Source: Ophioderma brevispina
Taxonomy: Eukaryota; Echinodermata; Ophiuroidea; Amphilepidida; Ophiodermatidae
Reading direction: 5' to 3'
DNA: 64,000 nt
NCBI GenBank assembly: GCA_023653785.1
Contig: JAMKCH010012512.1
Span: 1-64,000 of the forward strand
Within the stretch, counting starts at the first letter, position 1. The number at the start of each line of letters is the position of its first letter. The notes below the pieces were generated by a model that saw only the letters and a list, made by a program, of their open reading frames with translations, made no database searches and was not told the DNA's origin. Position numbers and translations under genes: made by a program. Positions 37,200 through 49,781 of the stretch are shown here, piece by piece.

Positions 37200-37900
37200 G
37201 ATGCGGCCAAAGGTCTTTTGATGACGTCTATGCCGAAGTTCAAGCGTTGCATCAAGGTCAAAACTGAAGAGCGTGATAATCTACATTCTGATAACCAAAA
37301 GGCTGCAGCGTGGGCTGCCTGACGGGAGATAGCTAACAAGACGACAACCCTGGTCATCCGTCAACCATAAGGTTGCTGACAGTGAGACTGCCCATCAGGA
37401 CCTAGTCTTTTCACCATGAAGGAACTTCAAACATATTTGAAGAAGCTTGGAATCGCCAAGACCTGTGGACCTAACTATATTCCCACAGTTACATGGAAAT
37501 TAGCCCTAGAACTAGTGCTCGCTTATTCAGGTAAAAGTATCAACTGAGCTCGCTTATTCAGGTAAAAGTATCAACTGAGCTCGCTTATTCAGGTAAAAGT
37601 ATCAACTGAGCTGCGAAGCAGAGCGCTTGCTGGTGAAGCCTTCCTGGTTAGTCTTGAGAAGGGATATTCGGCAAGTACAGCCAGTACTATATGGAAATCT
37701 GCGCATTTCCATGTTCAGCTGTTGGAATTTTGCAATTAGTCCTACAAAGGAAATACGCCAGTTGCCCTTTCAAGGTCATCTATCACACCTCTGCCAATGA
37801 AAGGTTATCTCCAGCTACCCCAGAACTACAGGGGTATTACACTGACTCAAATTGCCACTAAAATCTACAACTACATATCGTCGTGGTCACGACATAGTGT
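37200..37900 (+). pseudogene. LINE reverse-transcriptase fragment (fingers region)
   Basis: LKKLGIAKTCGPNYIP (about 37,437-37,485) matches the K.GKA.GPD.IP motif of LINE RTs. NYRGITLTQIATKIYN (about 37,825-37,872) matches the next conserved block. Between them lies a 31-bp triplicated repeat that breaks the frame. The palm with the catalytic aspartates is not present downstream. It belongs to a different LINE lineage from the 20-23 kb element, whose equivalent motif is NYRPISL. Confidence 0.72.
37517..37609 (+). repeat. 31-bp unit, three identical tandem copies
   Basis: GCTCGCTTATTCAGG followed by TAAAAGTATCAACTGA is repeated three times without a mismatch. In a window where other repeat copies differ every few bases, perfect identity points to very recent expansion or an assembly event. 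It lies inside a LINE fragment and adds 62 bp to it. Confidence 0.95.
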
Positions 37901-39249
37901 CGAATCTGATTTTTTGGTCAAATTGAGTTAATAGTCGATTCTGGTTGCATTTTATGTACTCTTTAATTGTACCCAAAAATAAAAGTGAAAATCACATCTC
38001 CTAACCAAAATAGCCGCAGTCGAATAACACGCATTTGTATAAAACGGGTTTCACAAACAATCGAATACGTTTCTTTTTTAATGTTCTTGGGCAAAAAATC
38101 TGTCAGCCCAGTATGCTTTATTATACTCTCTGTATGCCACCGGCCCATTGAGAAAATGATACTTACATAAGGATTTGTCCATAGGAGGACTTCTTTATGA
38201 GATGAAGCATACAGAAATTTGGCGAAATTTTTCACGATTAACTCGTTACATACATAACCAGGGAATGCAGTTTCATATAAGAGGGGGTCGCTGCCAGTAG
38301 TGAATAGGCAATATATCTACTCGCAAACCAGTGATACTTGGGGCAGACAAGAACAAAAATGGTATTTCGTCCGCCCCAATTGAAGGTCACCACATCTGGC
38401 AAGGCCCTCGTTCATCAAATATGAGCAAGATAGATGATAACCTTGTATTGCATTCAATTTAGAAGTATTCTGAGGAAGGTAATACATCGTCTGTGTTTGA
38501 AAATTGTCACATGTTTAAATTACCACCTACATTTGATAACTGACTTAATATTCATATAACATGGACGAGCATTCATGAGTCTGTCTGAGCTCTCCCAAGC
38601 GTGAAGATAAACATCCTTACACCTTTCTTCAAACACATTCAAGAATTGTGGACAATTTTCAACCACCTTGATTTATCCAAACAAAGCCAAAACCATAAAT
38701 ATTGTAAAATCTCTCTCTCACTTTGACACCCAATGGTTACCTTTCCTTTTCGTCCAGCGTTTTCACATTTGCATTTCAAAAAGTTATAGCATTTAAGTGG
38801 GGGTAACGCTCAGGATCCCGTCTCCAAAATTTTTAACCAGAATGAAGCATTTTTCTGTAAACCGTGAGCTCTAAATTGATCATTCGACCCAATGCAGCCC
38901 TTGAACTATCATTTATGTTGAATATGGGATGCCAAGGACATTTTTGCAATATTTAGTGTGGACCACTTCATAATTTTGACAAAGCATCAAGGCCCCAAAC
39001 TTCTGACCAATAATAATATATGCAATCACAAATGTGTCAAATAAAGTACATTTTACATCAGCACAATGTCTCAATTCGTTGCATGAACTTTTAATTTTAA
39101 ATACCTTTAAGGATTGATTTGCAAGGTGTTTTAAATGCCACGGACCAGGTTCTTGAACTAATTTTAAGACCTAAATATTGTAAAAGGGACACATAAAACA
39201 ACTCACACAACTCTAGTCTTGTACTGTCCACTTCTTTCCCATATTTTTT
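37901..39249. other. Unassigned AT-rich DNA
   Basis: Open frames at 37,963-38,235 lie on both strands and are unrecognised. Nothing else is supported. Confidence 0.4.
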
Positions 39250-40720
39250 TTAACTATAAACCACACATTACGGACAACCATGGCTTTTTGTTTTAATCAA
39301 GATTAACTTCAGACCCCACATATCACCGACGCTCAGTGGGTCAACATATTTTGCAGATTGAATGGACAGTATCTGACATAATGACAACACACGTCCCCGC
39401 ATAAAGGATACAGGAGGAGTTTCAAGATCATCAATTTGGATACCACGGATGTTATTTTGGGCAAATTGATTTACCAACCGTAATAAAAAATGAAAAGAAT
39501 TGAGTTGAAAAATTACAACCCCTGTCTCAACCCGTATCGTCAATCAAAAAATCCTGTGGCACCATCATAGTTCTACACATTGAAAAACCTATAATAATTT
39601 TCAAAACAAACCTACAAGAATTCCCATTAATCCCAAATTGTTTTTACAATATACCACAGTTTTTTTTCCCTTTTATAAGGTCAAAGGGCTTTGCGAAAAT
39701 CTACAAACAGCAATACAATCTACCACCTGCCTTTCTTAAATAAACTACTTATTTAGGATTACAGTATGAAGTGTAAAATAGATTTCTGTATGCTATAAAC
39801 CCTTACGAAAACCGGCTTGCATTTCACTAATAATTCCTAAATCCTTTGACCACTCATAAGGCGATAATTTAACACAGAAGTCAACAATTTCTGAGAAAAT
39901 TGGACACCACACAATAGCCCATAATATTTGGATCAGAAGTTTTTGACCCTTTTTATGAATTGGATGATGATACTTTTCTCCAAATTCAGGATTTTTTTTA
40001 TTAAAAACAGGTTTTTCATATTTAAAATATTTGTAACCACTGTGACAAGAATGTCCTTTACACTACTTTCAAGCCATTTCAAACCGGGGATGCCATCATC
40101 CCTAACACTTTACCATTTCAAATGAAAAATAGCCCTGTCAACTGCTTCATCATAAGTGATAGGCTCATTCAAATACATCAAAAAATTGCTTGAGGCATAT
40201 AATAATCATCATCATTTGATCTGTTGAAACTTGAAATAAAGTACTGAAATATGAACCCGACTGATTTCACTATAACATTAACCACTGTCATAGAGGTTTT
40301 TCTTGGAAGTTGTTATTCCACAAACTCCAATTGCTTTCACGTGATAGCATCATTTGGATAAGGCGTCTTTGTTCACACATATCATTTTTTTTCTTGCGTC
40401 TATAAGCATTTCTATAAGCACGCTTATTGAATAAGTTAATTCTCTCCAGATCGTACGCGAATTCCTCTTTACTACTTTGACGAATTTATTCAATGCAGAC
40501 GTTTTGCGCGAATATACTTTCTACAGTCCCGATCATACCATGGTTTATCATGAAACGATCATGTATCTTTAAATTTCTGTTATCATGCATTTCCATAGGT
40601 TTGCAGCCTTGTCAAAACATTACAAAGTTTGTTTCACTTTCAATCAAACTCACAATATCAATATTAACACAGAGAGCTATGACCAGGTCTGCACAGAACG
40701 TTGGAATAAGTCTCTGCAGC
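39250..40720 (-). pseudogene. LINE reverse transcriptase, third lineage
   Basis: Reading the minus strand from the right are a basic linker with RRKKKM (near 40,385-40,405) and SVRDDGIPG-type fingers motif (about 40,085-40,130). MQAGFRKG follows (about 39,797-39,826), then DFRKAFDL (about 39,679-39,702; the palm A motif with its aspartate), GLRQG (about 39,521-39,537) and GLKLILIKTK (near 39,280-39,310; the motif after the FADD box). Order and spacing fit a LINE RT with several frameshifts. The FADD box itself is not legible. I do not assign a clade. Confidence 0.82.
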
Positions 40721-40959
40721 TTTTTTCCAGGTGTACTTTATTGGTCTGAATAGGTGCACATTACTCAACTCATCAGCAGCTGGTTGGGTATTGACATGCA
40801 AATTAGCTGACATGCAAATTACTTGCGAATACTTATTCGATAGCTTTGCGTGTCGAAAATCTCAAAGGCACACGATAAATTGTAAACAAATACGTATTCG
40901 CTGGGACAAAGATTTGCTACCAGTGATCAAAATCGTAATATGTCTATATCAGATTTTAA
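40721..40959. other. Short spacer
   Basis: AT-rich sequence between the LINE and the poly(C)-bounded repeat; nothing recognised. Confidence 0.35.
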
Positions 40960-42920
40960 CCCTCGTACGAAGGGGGGGGGTGGTTCCCCTTTAGGTTTTT
41001 CCCGCTTTGCTAAAAACCCCTCTTTTTGGGCCAAATTGTTTACTGTAATTGTCAATTGACATTTTCCGCTAAATTTTCATACCAAAAACACACATCCCAC
41101 CGTGGTATAGGTAAGATACAGCCTGGTGCATTTGGTGATTTTTTTTGGGGGGGGGTGCAACCACCCCCCCCCCCTTCGGAGAGAAGTATCCAAACATGCC
41201 TAACACACAACACAGGAACAATCACAGACACTTGAATTTGGGAACATAGATAGCTATGGTCCTCCTCTTTCCATTGTATACCCAAATGAGTACCCACATG
41301 CTGCTATCATTACGTCACAATGACGTCATAAAGTTTCGCATGGTCACGCAAATTGTGCCATTTCCATAGACACACACACCATGGAAAATTCAAATTTTTT
41401 CGCCAAAAAGGTTGGAAAATCAGTTTTTTCAAAGGCGTTTTTTGACTCTACTTGATGGGAAATGATTATTTTATAGTGAGAGCATTTTCTCCGCTATAAT
41501 AGGTTTTGAGTCACTAAAATTGCGAAAAATCATTTTCCACCCTATATTCATCAGTATTTTCGTACTTTCCGCACATATGAAGACGTCCTTGTGACTATGA
41601 CGTCATTGTGACTCATAATGGCTTGTTTGGTACCAATGGAAAGCACAATCCTAAGCTATCCTTTGGTACCAATTTACAGACAGGAATCGGGTGTTCAGTA
41701 ACGTAAATCGCGGGGGCGGTGGTAACCACCCCCCCCCCCCTTTCGGCAATTTTGTTACAAGAAAATGGCTCAGGTAGACGAGGTTAAGGCAATCGTTAAA
41801 TTTACCTTTCTATACTTCATGGAGGTTGGTCATGTTTTTCACATTTTAATTTTTTGTGTTTAATTATGTTACTTTACTTATTGAAACCCACGGTCTGTGC
41901 ATCGTGAAAAGAGAATATCCAAGTTTTGTATTTTTTTTAACATTTGTAGTACGAAATACAACCCAATTTATATTTTTTTTGGGGGAGGGCATATTGAATT
42001 GACATTACCCTCGTTTACCAAAGGGGAGGAGTTACCACCCCGGTAACTTTCCCTCGGTGCGCAAAACGTTAAAAACTAAATTTCGTCGTTAAGTCTTCCA
42101 TATAATTATTTCACACAACTTTCTGCTAATGTTGGCGAAACAATGTGAAGGGTAGCACCCACACCGGGGTTAGCGTCGAATAGATTGGTGTAGTGGTCTA
42201 ACTTACTTATTCCCTCTACTATACCCATTATGAAATGCAGCATTCTGATTGGTAGTTTTATACTGCCCATTATTCTGCAATAATGAGCGCTAATGCATTT
42301 CTATCATTTTATTTTTCATTAATAATCAGCATAAAAATCACATAAATACGGCATATTTACCTTAAAACTATACAAACAACAAAATCAAATCACGTTTTTT
42401 AGTTAATAGAAGAGAATTTTAGTACTCTATGGGCTCATAATGTTCCTCGGGCGGGAAAAAATAAAAATAATTGGTGCCATTATTTAGTTTTTCCGACCTC
42501 GAGACATATTCGCCTATAAATGATACTGGATTACCCTTTAGTTATTAGTTCATTTCTTTAAATATTGTGCACGGTTATGGCTCTAAACTTATATATTGAT
42601 TAAAAACTAGTCATTTTCCATATTTTGGGCCAAAACCCGCATGAAAATCCAACATTCCTACCTTTTTTATGCAAAATTTCATTTTTTCCTTTTATAACTC
42701 TGATGTGGTCTGGGGAAATGACCACTTTTGCCAACTTGTGAACTTTGAGACCATTGTGACGCCATACTAGGTTAATGTTGGAAGCAGTAGAAAACGGTGG
42801 ACCAAGGGCTATCACGGTATACCAACATCGAAATCATCTATTGCTTATAATATTATTCTCGGGGTGTTTAACACCCCACCCCTTAGTAAACCCGTGTTAC
42901 AAAAATAGACTTTGTAAACC
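40960..42920. repeat. Poly(G/C)-bounded dispersed repeat family, locus 1
   Basis: Recurrent modules combine CCCTCGT(A)CCAA-like ends with a run of 7-13 G or C and GGTGGTTACC/GGTAACCACC words (near 40,965, 41,145-41,175, 41,715-41,745, 41,995-42,045 and 42,855-42,900). Other modules are GTGCGCAAAACGTTAAAAAC, ATGTGAAGGGTAGCACC, GACGTCA/TGACGTCAT words and CCATACTAGGT followed by ATGTTGG. The same modules recur in the same order at 53,030-54,420. The word CATAGCTATGGTCCTC at about 41,258 is inverted relative to locus 2. No coding capacity is seen. Confidence 0.68.
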
Positions 42921-43092
42921 TATTGGCGAAAGTTTGATTTTCTTTGATGTTACTCTTGAAATTTATGTTTTTTTTCTGGCAAAAATGGAGTTTAAACATT
43001 TGGCGACTAATTAAAGAATTAATTTAAGGAGCCAAATTTGTAAGAGTTGTATTTTCTGCTTCGTTGGTCAGCGTGGTCAGTCTGCAACGATC

Positions 43093-43780
43093 TATAAAAC
43101 TATAAAAGACTACGGCAGGCTGCCGTTAAACTTTCAAAGCCCGTTTTCCATGCGATCCGACATTTTGGGGATGCTACCCCACCCCGTTCCCCCGGCCTAC
43201 CCCTCCGCGAGTGCTGTCCGTTATGTAGTGATCGGTCGAAGCAATTTCCAAGCAAATGTGTTTGGGATTTCGAGAATAGGCGTAAAAAACAAAACGTAAT
43301 TTGATGTGTAATTTTGCGTTTGGGACCGCGGTAGAGTTTTGGACCGCGGTATGGGGTTTATATTTTTGCGTGGTTGTGGGTACTCGTCCAATTAAGGGTA
43401 CAAGACAGACGCGAATTGGTTTTTGTGATACCACGTTCCCAGGCCTCCCCCTTGGCGAGTGCTGTTGGTTCGTAGTATCGGCGGTCGCCGTGAATGTGAT
43501 TAGGATGTCGAGAGGTTGCGTGGTCAATAAAGACCAAACGTTAATTATGTGTATTTTTGCGTTTTGGGACCCGCGTATGGGTTTTGAACCACGGTATGGG
43601 TTTTATTTTTGAGTGGTCTGTGGGTATCGTCATTAGGGTAGGTGGGTTAAGTGTTCACTACGTCCATCGCGTGAGTGGAGATGGATGACGAGATGTTATT
43701 TTTATTGGGATGATTAACTTCCTGATGGTAACTATAACCGGAAGCTGTAGATGGACTGTATGTACTTAATTATAATAATA
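43093..43780 (+). repeat. CpG-containing tandem block, locus A
   Basis: Two tandem units of about 240-260 bp share GGCCTCCCCCTTGGCGAGTG, CTGTTGGTT, ATGTGATTAGGATGTCGAGA, AATAAAGAC, TTTTGCGTTTTGGGAC, CCGCGGTATGGGTTTT, TTGCGTGGTT and GTGGGTA. The block ends GAAGCTGTAGATGGACTG. A Helitron-like start TCTATAAAACTATAAAAGAC is at about 43,093. The same two-unit block is at 45,845-46,296. Confidence 0.78.
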
Positions 43781-45609
43781 CTCATAAAGTACAATCTTTA
43801 ACTATGATCAATTTATTCTCAACAAATGTTTAACCAACTACTTTGAACCGGGTTAAAGACTATGCCAGAACTAACGGAAAGTTCATCACATTGCGCATAC
43901 AACGAGCTGTTTTGCTGGTGCCCTAATCTTTTGTACGTACACATCTGCAAAGCGCTATATGTATTGGGTACCATGCGCAAGAAGGCCGCTGTCATGCAAG
44001 GTCGAATGACACCATTTTAGGTAAAGTACAATACTTTTAGCTCAAAGAAAGCAGGTCTGTTTACACTGCTCCCTTATGTGTCAATATATGCAGCATGGAA
44101 TCCATATGCACGGGTTAATCGAAAATGTGAATCGTAGATGGATGTGCATTATGTCATCATGAGTTATTACCTTTTTTCAAATAATTCTTTGCACTTCAAA
44201 ACTTACTCATGACATATCTTCATATTGTTTTTGAAGGCAATTCCGCCCTGATGATGATGTATACTCACACATTTTTTTGCAGGAAATTTTGATAATTGTC
44301 TACCTTAAAATTGTCCTACCCATACAACCCAATAAAAATATTGCCTTTTTCACAAAATTGAGAAATAACATTTCAGACATATCATAGTGCCGGCTCACGA
44401 AAGGGCCAAAATCGAGTTTAAAAAATGATGACTTTTTTGTCGCATTATAAGAAAAAATACAAAATCAATCGATTATGTCATGCATGACTTCTGATGCAAA
44501 GTCGGTCTCTTCCCGGCCTCGAGACTGTGTCTTATGAAGAGTTTCTTGGGTTTCGAAAGTGGCAATTTTCAAACTAGGTTTAGACATGATAGAGTCAACT
44601 TTTAGTCAACATTCAAAAGCCTTCAAAAAGTGCTTTCCGTCCATGTGCCATCGTGCGTTAGGTTTGGATGAATATTTTCACCTTGTCCATAGGTGTGAAC
44701 CCCCGTTTGCCAGTTTGGCCCTCCCCCCGCGGTGGGAAGTGAAATTTCGGGGGGTGGGGGGTGGGGTGGAAGAAGTTAATTTTGGGGAAACCATTTTGGC
44801 CCCAACGCTGTTTGTTTTGTTTGGGAGGTTTGCCAAACTTTTGGTGCATTTTTGGCCCAAATCGCTATTTCCTAAATCTCATTTTTTCTGGCGGGGCCCC
44901 CTCGAAAAAAAAAAAAGAAGTCTGGAATCTGTGCCACTGCCGGGGAACATTACAGATACGATCATGCAAATGTCACTATCTCTCGCAGCTCTGTACACAT
45001 TCTTGCCCTTCTGGGGCGCAGGCACATACAACCACCTAATTTGGTATAATCAGAACGTTGAAATTTTCCGTCTGATATAGTCTTCTGAAAATGACTATTT
45101 TTGTTCGAATTTTGCGCGAAGCGCACTAAAACTTTGGATTTATCCTCCGATCGGACCCCGTATTAACTGCTTCTTGGGTGGAATTTGCTATTTTTTTTTT
45201 ACAAAGGGGTCTTTTGGGTGAAAATTTGGCAACATTGTTTAAAAGTAAGGTCTTGGGCTAAACATTTTCCAAATTGTCAAAAAGTGAGTCTTTTTGAGGC
45301 GATGGTAAAATTTCCCCCCCCCCCCCCCACCCCCATACGTGACCCACTGTGACCCCCTGTCTTAAGAGCAATTCTGGAGGGGAATTAATTGCGCGTTCAG
45401 GGGGAAAGTCCATCCTGTCCGGGGAACATTCGTCCCTAACGAGGGTAGTGTCCAAAACGATTGTTTTTCATGATTTCCCCAAAATTTCCCGAGTTTACCC
45501 AACCTCAACTTTTCCCAAGATGACTTCCCTCATTTCCCCTATTAGCTATAAAAACACTGATTAGCCCTATCCTCCGACCCGGTACTTTGGGAGTGTATGG
45601 AATTCCTTG
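43781..45609. other. Unassigned DNA with the longest open frame in the window
   Basis: The open frame 44,559-45,080 on plus (173 codons) is the longest here. It contains no recognised domain and spans a G-run-rich segment (about 44,700-44,775) and an A-run. Overlapping minus frames are present, and I judge it spurious. The stretches 44,780-44,900 and 45,190-45,310 contain repeated words of the type TTTGGGTGAAAATTTGGC, a motif seen inverted at 48.0-48.3 kb. The region may be the interior of a Helitron-like element bounded by 43,093 and 45,832. Confidence 0.4.
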
Positions 45610-45832
45610 ACTTGCACATCTTCACCTGGCTTCATAGTCATGTTGAGATAGGGCAGCTCTTGACATAACACATTCGATGCATAAGAAAGCAAATCAATAA
45701 GAAGTCGTGGAGAAAAATTGTACTGTTTGTTTTCTGAAGTTTTGCGTTATGAAGAGTGATCAACCAGTTTATTGATCGCTTCCCATTCAAATCAGCTAGC
45801 GAGTTTCCCGCGCGAGCGCGGGCAACCGCTAG
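45610..45832 (+). mobile_element. Helitron-like 3' end
   Basis: Collinear with 59,940-60,190. Shared words are ATCTTCACCTGGCTTCATAG, ATGTTGAGAT/ATGTTAGATG, AGCTCTTGA, GAGTGATCAACC/GAGTGAACAACC and CAAATCAGCTAGCG. It ends in the hairpin TTTCCCGCGC, GA, GCGCGGGCAA (about 45,803-45,825), then CCGCTAG at 45,826-45,832, followed by T. Hairpin plus CTAG plus T is the canonical Helitron end. Confidence 0.72.
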
Positions 45833-45844
45833 TCTAGCTCTACC

Positions 45845-46296
45845 AATGACGTAACTATACCGCGGTATGGGTTTTTGGACCACACGTATGGGGTTATTTT
45901 AGCGTGGTTTGTGGGTAATCTTCAGAAGGGTACATAACATACCCAATGGTTTTGTGCTACCACGTCCAGGCCTCCCCCTTGGCGAGTGCTGTTGGTTATG
46001 TATAATCGATCGCCGTAAATGTGATTAGGATGTCGAGAGAGAATTGTGTGTAAATAAAGACAAAAAGGTTAATTGATTTGTATTTCTTCGCGTTTTGGGC
46101 CCAGCGGTATGGGTTTTGGGACCACGGTATGGTGGGTTAATTTTTTTGCGTGGTTTTTGTGGGTAATCGTCCTTAGGGTATTGGTTTTACGTATGCTACG
46201 TCCATCACTGATAGAGTGGATGCCAGAGATGTTATTCTGAGTAGATGAATCAAAATTCGTGATGTCATCTATAAACGGAAACTGTAGATGGACATG
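45845..46296 (+). repeat. CpG-containing tandem block, locus B
   Basis: Second location of the block at 43,150-43,780, with two units and the same end GAAACTGTAGATGGAC. Here it is followed at once by the 5' end of Helitron-like copy I, whereas locus A continues into other sequence, so copy I marks an insertion or fusion boundary. Confidence 0.78.
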
Positions 46297-49200
46297 TCTT
46301 ATATATACTATAAAGATAGAACTTCGCCATTGTTTTCCCTGGAGGCTGCCATGTTGACCCAGGAGGTCGCCATGTTGAATGTGGTACCCTCTTCAGGTAA
46401 TTCCCTTCCCATCGTCTCTGCGTGCTCGGTGTTTATGTAGTCAAACGTCTGATAGATGAGTTAGATTTTCATTGCGATTGCAAATAAACGTGTTGTAAAC
46501 ATATAGAAACATGTGTAAAACATAGTAGATCGTATGAATTTCCGGTGGTTTGACCAAGAGCAAATACGTAGTGATGATACCGTTTTCTCTGGTACGAGTT
46601 TTCGTCCATATTCGTGGCTTAATTACCCTGGTCCTTCGAGTTTGACCTTTGTGCTATTTCTGTGTACATATTTTATATCTTGGTGATAAAAGAGAAGAAT
46701 AAAATGCCAATACTGCAAAAACAATTCAAGATTGATTTCTACACTATTTTACTTCATTAAAAGACTTTCTAATGATCACCAACGTTATTTTGACCAGCAA
46801 AATTCTGACCTATTGGTTCTCGCGTTAATCGTGATCGCGAGTTTGACATCTTTGATATTTATTTCTAAAATTGTAATTTATTTTTTTGGAACGAAAAACC
46901 AAGATAAGGAGGATAACGATATCATATATCAGTTAAAGCATAGTTTTCAGCTTTTTTTGTATTCATTAATTAGCAACATGATCATTACCTATTTTTGGAA
47001 TAAATAATTGGTGACCTTCCGCCTAGACTATCTCAGCAAAATAAAGACACCAAGACAAAACAACCAGCTTGAAAGAATCTCTTAAGTTGTTTTTTAAACA
47101 TTGTATTCTGTATTCTTGCAACATGACCGCAAAAATGTTTCTCTATTTTACAAGGGTGACAATGCAAACGGAATACGGTGGTAATGAAATTGTGCTATTT
47201 AGTCATAATGTGGTTACTCCCACACCTGGACAGTGCAATTTACAGCAAACATACTTTCAAAATTATTAGAAAAACTACAGTATTTGGCTGTATGTTTGGA
47301 AATACAGCAAATACTGCACTATACGAATAATAATGTGAATTTTCAATTATAACGATTTAATCCTAAAATTTATATGACCAATTTTAACTGTATTTTTTTT
47401 GTAGGAGAATCATGTCCTGGCAGCAATCAGCTAACAAAACCCTGCAAATACAAGCTTTTTTTCAATTTTTCAATTCAACGCACCTCTATATTTTCTACAG
47501 TTTGATCCGTAAATTTTTATCAGAGAACTGTAAATTTTAGAGAATAACACCGTAAGATGTCTTTGAAATTTTGTGGATAGGCCCCACTCTCCACATTCAA
47601 TCTCATAATAAACTCACTGCAGCAAAATTTTCATTTTTTTTTAAACGGATTATTTTACAGCATACTGTAATAATAATCCTTACATCAAAAAATTAAAACC
47701 TCCTATTTCGCAGCGTACCGTAATTTTATAATATGATGTTGTCCAAATTAATGCCTACTACTGGAAAATTGTATAGTATTTTCCCGGTGCAAAAGTGCAA
47801 ATGTTCATTATTTCACTCGCGTTGATCGTAATATAGTCTTTTTTCCCATCGGCACCTCGAAAATCCGGGAGGGGGGACACTCTAAACATACCATATCGGT
47901 ACAGCTTATCATCTGTCAACATCGGCTCATGTATTGTGTAAATGGGGAGTTCATTTAGGCCATATTTACTTAAATAATCAGTACCGGGGGGGTGCCACTC
48001 CCATCTTGGAAGTGATCGTATGTAGGCTGTTAAGACCCCCTTTTACACCGTTGTTCACCCCAAAGACCCCATAATTTTTTTGAAACCGCACCCAAAGACC
48101 CCATATTTTGTGAAGATTTACCATTGTCACCCTGCCAAAGACCCCTCTTTTAGGGGACATGGTTAAAATCCTTAGCCAAGACCCCATATTTTTTGAAAAT
48201 GTTTTTCAAATCTCACCCACAGACGCAATTTTCGGAAAATTTTGCCAATGGTTTCACTCGGAAAACCCTTATTTAGGGGCATTTGGCTGTCTCTCACCCA
48301 AAGACCCCATTTTTTTATGCATTCCTCTGTTCACCGAATGCCCCCGGGTTTTGAAGCGCGAGCCTAACCATTCATATGTGAATCCCCCCGGATCAAATAG
48401 AATAGAGAAAAAATCACCAGCAGTGGTAAAAAACAAATCACCTCAAAGTTGTATTTTAGGCATTGTTCTTGATTTTTTGCACATGGACTGCGCAGTTGTT
48501 TAACAAGGATGCAATAAAGACTTTTTTAACCTTTCCTTCAGTCCAATCTTAATATTGATTTTCAATCTTTGGTTTTTTAAAATAATGACAATATTTGATA
48601 TGCCGTGGTGGGTCTCAAGTTTGATTTGGGTAGGGAACGGACGCGTACGTCCTCCGGTAATCTTCTGGAAGTAGGGCCTATCTATAGTGCATTTTTTGCC
48701 GAAAAAACAGGACCCATAGCTATACCATGCAGAGAATTTTTATTAACCGTGGCAATTTTGCCATTTTTTTTCTTCAAATTTTGACCTTTTTTTTCGCAAT
48801 TTGGAAAATGTTGGCTTCAGGTTGAGGAGATTGGGTCATACCAGAAGACTAAAAAAAATGAAATCACTATTTGCGGGGCACATACGCAAGAACAGTTAAC
48901 TGTAATGAATATGATAGGTCTAATGTAATATACTCTTTGCTCAAGGAAAGCATGTTCATTTTTTAAGCGATGTCCTTTTTTCATTCTCTCCCACATGTGG
49001 AGTAGCACTACTGATACCACACAGAGCTATACAATTTTGTTTTTTCGATAATCTAAAAAACTGGCCTTAATGATAAAATGCTTGCTTGGATCTCCAAGCT
49101 AGACCTATCACTATATTATTGCCCATGTGGGAGAGAATGAAAGTGGGCACGCTTTCCTCGAGCAAAGAGTATTTTACATATCACGGTTATCTCTTAAAGT

Positions 49201-49767
49201 TTATTTTTCGAATCATTGCAGCCTATTTGCCCATAAAAAAATTTCCCTGCTTTCCCTGTCGCTTTCACGTTCTTAAGGCGGCGCCCAGGGCACGTGGCCC
49301 AGTGACATCTATAGGCAGCACTGTGGTTCGGGGGGTCAAAAACGGCGGTCAGGGAAATCGTCAGCCGGTCAAGGCAAAAATCGCCCGATCGAGGTAGCGT
49401 CAAAAACGGTTGATTTTTGGCCTTCAAACTTTCCCGATTTTGCCGCAAATATCTTCCAAGTGATGGTAGCCCCTTTCCTTCCGACCCCAGCTACGCAACT
49501 GATGGGTCTTTGGACGTGGAGTTTTCCTTGGGTGGCCTATTGGCAGTAAACGTTCTCCTGCTCATTATAGCTAAGTTGGGGAAAATAACTCTTGACTTAG
49601 TGAAGTGTGATTTTGTGACAGCGAAAAGACAAATCAAGGAGATGGCTTGGAGGAAATATTATGTCGCTGAATTTTTGCATCATGTGAATAGTGATCAACT
49701 CCGTTTTAGAGTGAACGCTCCCACTCAAATCGCTAGCGGTTGCCCGCGCGAAGCGCGGCAACCGCTG
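46297..49767 (+). mobile_element. Helitron-like element, copy I (3.5 kb)
   Basis: Starts TCTTATATATACTATAAAGATAG and AACTTCGCCA, matching copy II's start TCTATACTATAAAGATCG, ACCTTCGCCA. It ends in the hairpin TGCCCGCGCGAAGCGCGGCA and CCGCTG (49,740-49,767), where CTAG has lost its A. Shared interior includes CCATGTTGAATGTG, AATCGTGATCGCG, TTGACTTCTTTGATATT-type words, GACCTTCCGCCT, GGGTAGGGAACGGACGCGTA (48,628-48,647) and GGCGGCGCCCAG. No Rep or helicase motif was found, so it is non-autonomous or too decayed. Open frames at 46,732-47,007 and 49,417-49,779 are not kept in the other copies. Confidence 0.7.
48000..48330 (+). repeat. AAAGACCCC/ATTTTTTGAAA low-complexity array
   Basis: Roughly 45-55-bp periodic units with CCCAAAGACCCC followed by ATTTTTTGAAAA and TTTCAATCTCACC-like words, at least six copies. 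A related array lies at 56,440-56,650, and inverted words lie near 45,190-45,310. Open frames through it are by-products of periodicity. Confidence 0.7.
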
Positions 49768-49781
49768 TCTATACTATAAAG
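49733..49781 (+). repeat. Helitron-like 3'/5' junction
   Basis: The terminal hairpin of copy I (49,737-49,765) is followed by G at 49,767, and the start TCTATACTATAAAG of copy II begins at 49,768 with no base between. Tandem head-to-tail joining with no spacer is a known Helitron outcome. Confidence 0.8.

Noticed and set aside
44559..45080. 173-codon ORF as a gene
   Set aside because: It spans homopolymer runs, has complementary open frames on the other strand, no recognised domain, and no counterpart in the other copies.
46732..47007. 91-codon hydrophobic ORF in Helitron-like copy I as a membrane protein
   Set aside because: The matching stretches of copies II and III read in different frames with stops; not conserved as protein.
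49417..49779. 120-codon ORF ending in the Helitron-like hairpin
   Set aside because: The equivalent region of copies II and III is rearranged and out of frame; it reads through the terminal hairpin by chance.
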